From NCBI RefSeq assembly GCF_010435915.1, contig NZ_JAAFZH010000004.1, positions 496,001 to 560,000 on the forward strand: DNA of 64,000 nucleotides. Direction: 5' to 3'. The stretch is from Spirosoma terrae. Lineage in GTDB: Bacteria; Bacteroidota; Bacteroidia; Cytophagales; Spirosomataceae. Below the pieces are notes generated by a model. That model had not been told where the DNA came from. It was given only the letters and a program-made list of their open reading frames with translations, and did no database searches. The first letter of the stretch is position 1; every line of letters starts with the position of its first letter. Both the position numbers and the translations under genes were made by a program. Below, piece by piece: positions 58,146 to 64,000 of the stretch.

Positions 58146-58373
58146 ATGTATAAACTAACACCGGCAGATTTCGAGTTACTTCACGAGCACGTAATAACGG
58201 TAACCCTGAACTGGATACTAATCCAGGATAAGGCCCTACCGTTTCCTACTGCCGATTACTTTAGCCATCTAATGGGGTCAAATTGGAGGAATCGAAACCT
58301 GGACATCATTGCCCGGGAGTTTTTCAAAAAATATATCCCTGGATTTGATCAATCAATCCTCATAAAGTCGTGA
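58146..58373 (+). CDS. Early protein, unknown function
   Basis: 75 residues, helical (FELLHEHVITVTLNWILIQD). 2 bp after the preceding gene and ATGA-coupled to the next. Function unknown. Confidence 0.45.
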   Translation: MYKLTPADFELLHEHVITVTLNWILIQDKALPFPTADYFSHLMGSNWRNRNLDIIAREFFKKYIPGFDQSILIKS

Positions 58374-58567
58374 TTGTAACCCATATTAAACGGGATGGGG
58401 CCTTCTTATGTAAGATGGATAAATCACCCCTTTTTAATCTTGTTGCTCGATTCCACCGGGCTATTACCTGGACAACCGCACTACACCGGTCCTCACTGAA
58501 GGATTGCTGTCCATCATGCGTAGGAATACTGACTGATCGGATGGAACGAGTAAAACAAAATCAATGA
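58370..58567 (+). CDS. Small cysteine-containing early protein
   Basis: 65 residues with a CCPSC cluster (residues 46-50) and one further Cys. Could bind metal. Coupled by ATGA at both ends. Function unknown. Confidence 0.4.
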   Translation: MIVTHIKRDGAFLCKMDKSPLFNLVARFHRAITWTTALHRSSLKDCCPSCVGILTDRMERVKQNQ

Positions 58568-58857
58568 ACATTCATCCAATTCCGGGCTGGAATACCATGC
58601 CCACCAGCCAGCAGGAAATGACCTTTGTGGAAGAGGTCAACAAAGCCTTGGCCCCTATGGAATGGGCCATGTCAACCTGGATGAAATCCGGGAATGAAAA
58701 CCTGACCTACTGTGCCTACATGATTCTGCAGGCCCTGGAAGAGTCCGGTTACTGTCTAACCAAATTACCCCCATCCCATGAAACTGTTCCTATTACCACT
58801 CCTGCTGATTCTGTTCAGTCTGCCCACATTTGCCCAAACCAAAATTCAGTGGGGTAA
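58564..58857 (+). CDS. Early protein, unknown function
   Basis: 97 residues; helical middle (SQQEMTFVEEVNKALAPMEW). The last 80 bp overlap the signal-peptide gene that follows in another frame. Function unknown. Confidence 0.45.
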   Translation: MNIHPIPGWNTMPTSQQEMTFVEEVNKALAPMEWAMSTWMKSGNENLTYCAYMILQALEESGYCLTKLPPSHETVPITTPADSVQSAHICPNQNSVG

Positions 58858-59293
58858 ACAATCGGATACGTTGTTTTTGCCTGGCCGAGGTGATTACCAC
58901 ACACCAGCTCCCCTAAACTGGCCAACTACCCCTCTGGGTATGGCGCCTGACACAGCCAGGGAACTCGGGGTTGATTACAACGAGCACGAGCCACTACTGA
59001 TCTATTCCGACAAGGATGTTAGCTGGGATCCAAAACTATTCCAAAATGAGAAAAAGAGGCAGGCTACTATCAATTTAAAGGGCTCAATTATTACCCGAAG
59101 AGCTGCTGAACGGGCGAGCGAAGAGGCCGAACTACTATTTCGACTGGTAATGGACCAGTTAATGGACCGATTACCTGTACTTGAGCGGGATACACTGGAA
59201 ACATTGGTCCAGGATCTGTATAACAAAACCAAACAACAGGCCTTACTGATCAAGATACAATACAATCTTATCCGGCTGTACGAATCCAAATGA
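58778..59293 (+). CDS. Secreted early protein
   Basis: 171 residues. A strong Sec signal peptide (residues 1-20, MKLFLLPLLLILFSLPTFAQ) with cleavage after FAQ. The mature part is charged and helical from about 90 on (RAAERASEEAELLFRLVMDQ, LETLVQDLYNKTKQQALLIK). Periplasmic location expected. An early, secreted phage protein could act in superinfection immunity or envelope modification; no family is recognised. Confidence 0.55.
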   Translation: MKLFLLPLLLILFSLPTFAQTKIQWGKQSDTLFLPGRGDYHTPAPLNWPTTPLGMAPDTARELGVDYNEHEPLLIYSDKDVSWDPKLFQNEKKRQATINLKGSIITRRAAERASEEAELLFRLVMDQLMDRLPVLERDTLETLVQDLYNKTKQQALLIKIQYNLIRLYESK

Positions 59294-59294
59294 A

Positions 59295-59540
59295 ATGAAA
59301 GCACAATTCATCCAAGAGGTAACAGTAATGGACCCTGATTCAAATCTACCGGTCGAAATAACAATCTATAAAGAACAGGCCGGGGGTATGTTTGGGGTGG
59401 ACAGCTCCTACCTAACTGATACTGATGACCCAGTTCATTCTCCGTTTGGTAATGGCATCCTGGACATGGACCGACTTGCTCAAAATAATGCTCGACTTCC
59501 AGGGAATGGAGGAAGAATCCAAATTGGGGACAATGGGTAA
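59295..59540 (+). CDS. Early protein, unknown function
   Basis: 81 residues, mixed (LPVEITIYKEQAGGMFGVDS). Starts 1 bp after the preceding stop and overlaps the next start by 8 bp. Confidence 0.45.
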   Translation: MKAQFIQEVTVMDPDSNLPVEITIYKEQAGGMFGVDSSYLTDTDDPVHSPFGNGILDMDRLAQNNARLPGNGGRIQIGDNG

Positions 59541-59718
59541 GAAAATACGCGAAGTTCCAGTGGAATCTGATCCATCCCGGGTTCCAGTGGATGGTATAGA
59601 GCTGGGAAATTTCCAGTTCACCCTCATGGAGGATGGATCCATAAAAGCTATCAAAACAAAAGGGCGTGAACCCGTATCGATTCGGCCCCATTCGGACAAC
59701 TCCTTCACAATAAAATGA
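59533..59718 (+). CDS. Small early protein
   Basis: 61 residues from the ATG at 59533 (MGKKIREVPVESDPSRVPVD). In-frame ATGs at 59506 and 59425 would overlap the previous gene further. Beta-rich end (ISLIKA-like strands, PHSDNSFTIK). ATGA coupled to the next gene. Confidence 0.4.
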   Translation: MGKKIREVPVESDPSRVPVDGIELGNFQFTLMEDGSIKAIKTKGREPVSIRPHSDNSFTIK

Positions 59719-59975
59719 AAATATTCCCCGGACAGAAAGTTATTCAGTCACATCCAGACTTCCCCGAAACAGTGGTAGCCTGGGCTAATAAGTTTATCTA
59801 CAACCTCCACGTTTGTGCTCAGGGGGATGGCTTCGGTCCTATTGTTGCCAGGAGTTATCTGGCATCCATGGACAAATTCCCTGATTCAGTCCTGCTGAAG
59901 GAAGCCCAAAAGGGCATGGTGACTAACCCGGAGGCCTACGTAGACCTGGTTGCTAAATCTGTACATGACAAATGA
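59715..59975 (+). CDS. Early protein, unknown function
   Basis: 86 residues, helical (WANKFIYNLHVCAQGDGFGP, SVLLKEAQKGMVTNPEAYVD). ATGA coupled on both sides. Function unknown. Confidence 0.45.
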   Translation: MKIFPGQKVIQSHPDFPETVVAWANKFIYNLHVCAQGDGFGPIVARSYLASMDKFPDSVLLKEAQKGMVTNPEAYVDLVAKSVHDK

Positions 59976-60322
59976 AAATCGAAAGAACATTTCGGGCTAC
60001 CATCCATGTAGGATTGCAGGAGGGATACGATCAGTACAGGATCCATGATCTGGAAGAAGTGTACCAAATCTGCCAGGAATTTGTCAAAGAAACCCCCAGT
60101 TGTGTATCGGTAACACCTACCCAGTATGTTTATGTGGATGGGCAGGAACCAGGAGCCATTGTGGAATTCATTCAGTATCCTCGGTTCCCAACCGACGAGA
60201 ATATGATACTCCACCGGGCACTAACGCTGGCCCATCTGTTAATGGAACGATTCAAACAACAAAAGGTCTGTGTCATCACACCCACATTTACCTATATGAT
60301 CACCCCGGATTATGAGTTCTAA
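59972..60322 (+). CDS. Early protein, unknown function
   Basis: 116 residues with an alpha/beta pattern (IERTFRATIHVGLQEGYDQY, YVYVDGQEPGAIVEFIQYPR). Overlaps the next gene by 11 bp. No family recognised. Confidence 0.45.
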   Translation: MKIERTFRATIHVGLQEGYDQYRIHDLEEVYQICQEFVKETPSCVSVTPTQYVYVDGQEPGAIVEFIQYPRFPTDENMILHRALTLAHLLMERFKQQKVCVITPTFTYMITPDYEF

Positions 60323-60701
60323 CCCAGTAAAGTTCAAAATCGAAAAAACTGACAGGCCCTATGTTCTGAAGATTGACGGGGACTGGTGTAAGATTGTCGA
60401 GGAAAACGGTATCGTTCAGATTCAAAATGGGTCGGTAGGTTTGGGATTCTCAGCCCATCCCAATATCGACAAAACCGGATCAGTGGAGTGCATGAAAGCC
60501 CTGGGCCGGTGGGGTAAACATGATCGGATCAAGCTGGCTCATGGGTTTTACTTCAACAAAACCCGGGTTGTCATTACTCATAAGCTGGACTTGCTGGCTT
60601 ATATGATCCAAACGGGACAGTTCGATCCGGTTGTATTTACAGCTGATTCCGAAGGTTGTGTTTCCATCCCCTATCCAGCGAAACTTCCCCGGTATATTTA
60701 G
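60312..60701 (+). CDS. Early protein, unknown function
   Basis: 129 residues, beta-rich (RPYVLKIDGDWCKIVEENGI, RIKLAHGFYFNKTRVVITHK). Last of the tightly coupled run before short gaps appear. No family recognised. Confidence 0.45.
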   Translation: MSSNPVKFKIEKTDRPYVLKIDGDWCKIVEENGIVQIQNGSVGLGFSAHPNIDKTGSVECMKALGRWGKHDRIKLAHGFYFNKTRVVITHKLDLLAYMIQTGQFDPVVFTADSEGCVSIPYPAKLPRYI

Positions 60702-60702
60702 T

Positions 60703-60921
60703 ATGATAAGTATAAGTATGTACCAGCAAACCAGGAGTGGGCACGAAGTTCAGATCAAAAGCCAAGAAACCTGGAGAAATGGGGACTATGTAGGCATGTA
60801 CAGACTCAAAAAGCCACTTGATCCCAATCGATCCTGGGTAAGCACCCGCTGGACTAAAGACGGTATTTATCTGGGGAGTAACAATCCGGAACTGAATCTT
60901 AAGCTGCCGCTTCTACAGTAA
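60703..60921 (+). CDS. Small early protein
   Basis: 72 residues from the ATG at 60703, 1 bp after the previous stop (an in-frame ATG 24 codons upstream lies inside that gene). Basic and beta-rich (NGDYVGMYRLKKPLDPNRSW). Function unknown. Confidence 0.45.
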   Translation: MISISMYQQTRSGHEVQIKSQETWRNGDYVGMYRLKKPLDPNRSWVSTRWTKDGIYLGSNNPELNLKLPLLQ

Positions 60922-60969
60922 AATTAAGGATGCTGTGTCTTAAATCTGTTTATATCAAATAGATAGACC

Positions 60970-61224
60970 ATGCCAAATTATCAGAGTATTGAACACCGAC
61001 TATCAATTGACTTCCCTGGATACCACCTGGCCCACTTGGATGATGATCAATTACCACCACAATCTCCTAATCCCTTAAATCCAGAGCAGCCTTTTACCCG
61101 GATTTTAGATATTGGAGAAGATGTGGTTCGAATCAAAGTCTATGAGGAAACCAATAAGGGGCAGATGGCCAAACAGGTTTCCTGGTGTGTGGTAACTGAA
61201 TACCCACCTAAACCAACTATATAA
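60970..61224 (+). CDS. Small early protein
   Basis: 84 residues, acidic then mixed (FTRILDIGEDVVRIKVYEET). Function unknown. Confidence 0.45.
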   Translation: MPNYQSIEHRLSIDFPGYHLAHLDDDQLPPQSPNPLNPEQPFTRILDIGEDVVRIKVYEETNKGQMAKQVSWCVVTEYPPKPTI

Positions 61225-61300
61225 TGTTTGAATGTTTTTGTAAAGGCGAACTAACTTCGACATATGGAAGTTTGGCCCAATGATTAACTTGTAAACATTT

Positions 61301-61630
61301 ATGCTCAAGTCTTCCCCTATATACGATCGATTATATCCTCAATTTGAAGCAGGCACCGGTGATTTAGAAGAATTACACGAATCTGCTCGTCTGGTTACAA
61401 ACAAAGTTTTGGACACATTAGGGATTAAACCAGAAGAACGTCAAATGGAAGTGACGTTACCTAATCCCGGTGGGGAGAAACCTGTTGATCTTCTAATTAC
61501 GGAAAACGGAATGGGAGTATGTTCCAGTACAACGGATCCAGAATTTTATGTTTGGTCAGAGATTGATCCATCATTAATTCTGGAACTAATTCGGGTATTG
61601 GAAACAGGGTATATAACTCACAATAACTAA
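61301..61630 (+). CDS. Early protein, unknown function
   Basis: 109 residues, acidic (EAGTGDLEELHESARLVTNK, then DLLITENGMGVCSSTTDPEF). Function unknown. Codons are AT-richer than in upstream genes. Confidence 0.45.
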   Translation: MLKSSPIYDRLYPQFEAGTGDLEELHESARLVTNKVLDTLGIKPEERQMEVTLPNPGGEKPVDLLITENGMGVCSSTTDPEFYVWSEIDPSLILELIRVLETGYITHNN

Positions 61631-61635
61631 TATCA

Positions 61636-61929
61636 ATGGATGTAATCTGTATCAATGGGAAGTTTGAACCAGAACAGGTTCGAATGTACCGTGAACATGG
61701 AGTAGTTACCCCTGAACAGGACAAGCTCTACACAATTCGGAAACACAAACGGCACAGCAATGGCCAGGTAGGCCTCTGGTTAGAGGAGCTCGTGAATCCA
61801 CCGGTCCCACAAGGGGTCATGGGTATTGAGGCAATGATGGAGCCGAGTTGGAACATCAACCGGTTCGCTACGTTAGCCGGTCAACCGATTAAGGTTAAGG
61901 AACTCGAATTGGTTGATACACTGGAATAA
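61636..61929 (+). CDS. Early protein, unknown function
   Basis: 97 residues, SH3-like strand pattern (MDVICINGKFEPEQVRMYRE, then GVVTPEQDKLYTIRKHKRHS and ELVNPPVPQG). Last rightward gene before a terminator and the convergent integrase gene. No family recognised. Confidence 0.5.
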   Translation: MDVICINGKFEPEQVRMYREHGVVTPEQDKLYTIRKHKRHSNGQVGLWLEELVNPPVPQGVMGIEAMMEPSWNINRFATLAGQPIKVKELELVDTLE

Positions 61930-61939
61930 CTCACATGAA

Positions 61940-61972
61940 AAATCCCCGACTGGTTAATCCAGCCGGGGATTT
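61940..61972. terminator. Terminator between early genes and integrase
   Basis: AAATCCCCG pairs with CGGGGATTT and inside it CTGG with CCAG, followed by TTGTTATTT. It lies between convergent genes and could serve both. Confidence 0.75.
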
Positions 61973-61977
61973 GTTAT

Positions 61978-63312
61978 TTAGCCGGCTTTCCGGACCTCGT
62001 TACTTTTTCGGAGTGTTTCCGTCTGACGTAATGTAACCTCCTCCTCGGGCTCGATCCTTCTCAGGTTGGTCCCTGGGATGATCAGGGCCTGGGAAGCGTT
62101 GTCGAGAGTTTGTTGTGGGAACTGCCGTAGGTATATCCGGGTCGTCTCTTCTGATTCATGGCCCAGTAATTCTGAAATAACCGTAGTAGAGGCCCCCGAG
62201 TTTTTCATAGCCATGGCAAAACTATGCCGGGCAACGTACAGAGTCAGATACTCCCCTATTTCGGCTTCCTTGGCCACCAGTCTGAGTCCTTGATTCCACT
62301 GCCGGCAAATCCGTTCAATCCTCCAATTAATCTGCTGCGGTAGTACATGAACCTGGGAATGGAGAATGGGCCACACGTATTTATTTCGGGGAGGTCGACG
62401 ACCCTGATAAAACTCCCAGATCTTAATGGCTGGTTCCAGCATCTTGATGTCGAAGTAGTGGCCGGTTTTCTTCCGGGTATACCGGAGCCTCACTTCCCCG
62501 CTCTCTAGGTAATGCATATTCTCGGTTGTCAGGTTGGCTACGTCCACCAGGTTGATTCCCCGGCAGTAGTAACTGAACAGGAAAAACTGCTGGGCATGAA
62601 ACCGGTCCGACATAGCCGGTAGTTCGATCCGGGCAATTTTCAAAACATCCTCCTGGGTGATTGATTTCTTGGGTGTCTCAATTTTCCTATATTTTGTCAG
62701 AGGGAATTCCTCGAACGGATTATAGGACTTTTTCACGACACCCTCCGTCCGGGCATAGCCCACCAGAACACGCAGAGTTCGAAAGTACAATGAAATACTG
62801 GTCTTCTTTAAACCCTTACCCTGCATGGCACTCTCCCACTTTAAGAGAAAGCTCGGACCCAGTTCGACAAACTCAAATTCCTTCTTACCCATCATCGACA
62901 CCAGGTGATTCCTTGTGTCCTTAAACGTAGCGGCATACCCTACCCGACCGGCTTGTTTTAACCGATCAATCGTCTCGTCGAAAAACTCAATGACCCCCTT
63001 CTCGGATTTCGGCTTGTTAATCCCCGCCTGCAGGACCTCTTCCATCGAGAAGGTTTTGGTCTCCTCGACGGCATTGAGCATTTCCTTCCGGGCATTGGTC
63101 TCCTTCTCGTCGCACATCTTGAGCAACTGACCATACAACGGATGGGACTTCTTGGGACGGCTGGTTTTATCATCCCACTGGCTGTCGGCACACGAAAATC
63201 CCAGGCCGGCATACGACTGTTTTTTGCCTTTGGTGACCCGGAGCATAACCGGATGTTCCCCGTTCTTGAGTGTCTTGGAACGGAACAAAACAACTTTTAC
63301 TGACCCTACCAT
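61978..63312 (-). CDS. int: Tyrosine integrase (phage site-specific recombinase)
   Basis: 444 residues. N-terminal Arm_DNA-bind_5-like part (VKVVLFRSKTLKNGEHPVML), SAM-like core-binding domain (about 120-220), then the catalytic domain: Arg in YYCRGINLVDVANLT, Lys in TRKKTGHYF, VARHSF (about 357), LLGHESEETT (about 382) and the nucleophile Tyr in RIYLRQF. This is the Bacteroidota phage/conjugative-transposon integrase type. Its start is 133 bp from the tRNA-Arg gene, so that tRNA or its flank is the likely attachment site. Confidence 0.9.
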   Translation of the reverse strand: MVGSVKVVLFRSKTLKNGEHPVMLRVTKGKKQSYAGLGFSCADSQWDDKTSRPKKSHPLYGQLLKMCDEKETNARKEMLNAVEETKTFSMEEVLQAGINKPKSEKGVIEFFDETIDRLKQAGRVGYAATFKDTRNHLVSMMGKKEFEFVELGPSFLLKWESAMQGKGLKKTSISLYFRTLRVLVGYARTEGVVKKSYNPFEEFPLTKYRKIETPKKSITQEDVLKIARIELPAMSDRFHAQQFFLFSYYCRGINLVDVANLTTENMHYLESGEVRLRYTRKKTGHYFDIKMLEPAIKIWEFYQGRRPPRNKYVWPILHSQVHVLPQQINWRIERICRQWNQGLRLVAKEAEIGEYLTLYVARHSFAMAMKNSGASTTVISELLGHESEETTRIYLRQFPQQTLDNASQALIIPGTNLRRIEPEEEVTLRQTETLRKSNEVRKAG

Positions 63313-63445
63313 AGCGTAGCTTGACTGGTTTTTACTACTTTTGGTTTATAAATGGTTTATACCAGCTACCCGGTAATCGGTAGAAACCGAACGCCAGGGT
63401 ACATAAACCGGCTATAAGCTATTGATTTACAGGGCCAACGCGAAA
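63313..63445. other. Integrase promoter and probable attachment region
   Basis: 133 bp between int and the tRNA. It holds two GGTTTATA copies 12 bp apart (63342 and 63354), a related ACATAAACC in the opposite orientation (63401), and the 13-mer GTTTATACCAGCT shared with the control region at 44162. These could be integrase arm sites or repressor operators. Confidence 0.4.
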
Positions 63446-63519
63446 GCATTCGTAGCTCAATTGGATAGAGCACCTGACTACGGATCAGGAGGTTTGGGGT
63501 TCGAATCCCTACGAGTGCA
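63446..63519 (+). tRNA. tRNA-Arg (anticodon ACG)
   Basis: 74 nt, complete cloverleaf. Acceptor stem GCATTCG pairs with CGAGTGC (one G-T pair), D-arm GCTC/GAGC, anticodon stem CCTGA/TCAGG with loop CTACGGA, variable loop AGGTT, T-arm TGGGG/CCCTA with TTCGAAT, discriminator A. CCA is not encoded. The phage lies on its 5' side. Confidence 0.95.
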
Positions 63520-63530
63520 CTAGAAAGAAA

Positions 63531-63569
63531 AAAAACCCTCAAAATATCTCATTTTGAGGGTTTTTTTTT
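63531..63569 (+). terminator. Terminator after tRNA-Arg
   Basis: ACCCTCAAAAT (63535-63545) pairs with ATTTTGAGGGT (63551-63561), with A-run before and T-run after; bidirectional. Confidence 0.85.
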
Positions 63570-63633
63570 CGGCAAAAACTAAAATGTGACTTATGATCAC
63601 ATACCTACCAACTCAGAATAACCACCCATAACC

Positions 63634-64000
63634 ATGAACAAAGAACAGATTTTAGTAGCCCTTCAAAAAGAAGTCAAAGAATACAATAATATCGTAGCAA
63701 CTGAAAAGGGAGATTGGATCGTTAAAGGCTTTATAGATATACACCAAAAAATATACACTATATCTGTTGATACTAAAGTCGTATCAAAAGTTTTAGAGCT
63801 TTTGTTAATTCCTGCGTTTGAAAACTTCGCACAAAAAAATAACTTATTACTCGAATTACCCCCACAACAAAATTTCTATCCAGATATAACTTTAATCTCA
63901 AAAGATTCAGGAGAGAAATTTGCGATAGATATAAAAAGTACTTTCAAAGATTCAGATAATCGAATTAAAAGTATGACGTTAGGGGCTTTCACTGGATATT
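63634..64000 (+). CDS. EcoRV-like type II restriction endonuclease, 3'-truncated by window edge
   Basis: 122 residues are visible and the frame is open at base 64000. Residues 44-60 (ISVDTKVVSKVLELLLI) match the SDTKVLS..FEL segment of EcoRV, and PQQNFYPDITLISKDSGEKF followed by AIDIKSTF matches its QQNHYPD and AIDIKTT. The catalytic triad Asp-(about 20)-Asp-x-Lys of the PD...DxK nuclease is intact. TLGAFTGY fits the later TLGGYTSF. EcoRV cuts GATATC bluntly; the specificity here is unproven. The partner methyltransferase should lie beyond the window. The gene is strongly AT-rich, as usual for restriction genes. Confidence 0.85.
   Translation, partial: MNKEQILVALQKEVKEYNNIVATEKGDWIVKGFIDIHQKIYTISVDTKVVSKVLELLLIPAFENFAQKNNLLLELPPQQNFYPDITLISKDSGEKFAIDIKSTFKDSDNRIKSMTLGAFTGY

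Noticed and set aside
59308..59691. Leftward frames of 98-127 codons opposite the 59295-59718 genes
   Set aside because: They are antisense to a continuous chain of overlapping rightward genes and show no motifs.
61105..61308. Leftward 67-codon frame opposite 60970-61224
   Set aside because: Antisense to a rightward gene in the early array, no supporting features.

Overview
The window is almost entirely one temperate Bacteroidota phage (about 61 kb) integrated next to a tRNA-Arg(ACG) gene, with AT-rich host chromosome on the right and probably on the left. A Bacteroidota host, perhaps a Spirosoma-like Cytophagales, is inferred from the phage families, signal peptides ending in AQ, a TAnnTTTG-type -7 promoter box and weak ribosome binding sites. 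Host genus is a guess.

Layout. 1-698: a 5'-truncated DUF6934-type gene and a small partner. 910-2004: rightward phage genes (KilAC-domain protein, membrane peptide, secreted protein), closed by a terminator shared with the convergent late operon. 44077-2020, leftward: a near-continuous late operon. In order it holds a RecB-type PD-(D/E)XK nuclease, a small winged-helix-like protein, an HU/IHF-like protein, a zinc-cluster protein, a probable small terminase, TerL, a gene pair joined by a candidate -1 ribosomal frameshift, a chain of tiny ORFs ending in a Tad2 (Thoeris anti-defence) homologue, portal, scaffold, major capsid protein, ring/adaptor proteins, a long host-recognition section of Ig-like and FN3 proteins with one SGNH-esterase protein, a lysis cassette (holin candidate, unimolecular-spanin candidate, CHAP endolysin), further ring proteins, a 1683-residue muzzle-like protein, a tail lysozyme and an internal/cargo protein. 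Portal, ring proteins and muzzle resemble the crAss-like (Crassvirales) virion plan.

44078-45990 is the control region: a membrane-protein gene of unknown role, a RepL-like winged-helix protein and three palindromic sites at an exact 23-bp period just upstream of it. 46236-61929, rightward: about 30 small, tightly packed, mostly unrecognised early genes (OB-fold-like protein, HAD-SAK phosphatase-like protein, membrane and secreted peptides). A leftward zinc-motif gene and a leftward umuDC pair interrupt them. 61978-63312: leftward tyrosine integrase. 63446-63519: tRNA-Arg. 63634-64000: the N-terminal half of an EcoRV-type restriction endonuclease.

No phage DNA polymerase, primase or helicase is recognisable, so replication probably uses host machinery, possibly initiated by the RepL-like protein at the 23-bp sites. 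The most notable points are the crAss-like virion module in an integrase-bearing prophage, the candidate -1 frameshift between TerL and the Tad2 operon, the RepL/iteron control region, a C-terminal tag shared by two virion proteins, and an uncharacterised array of small early genes.
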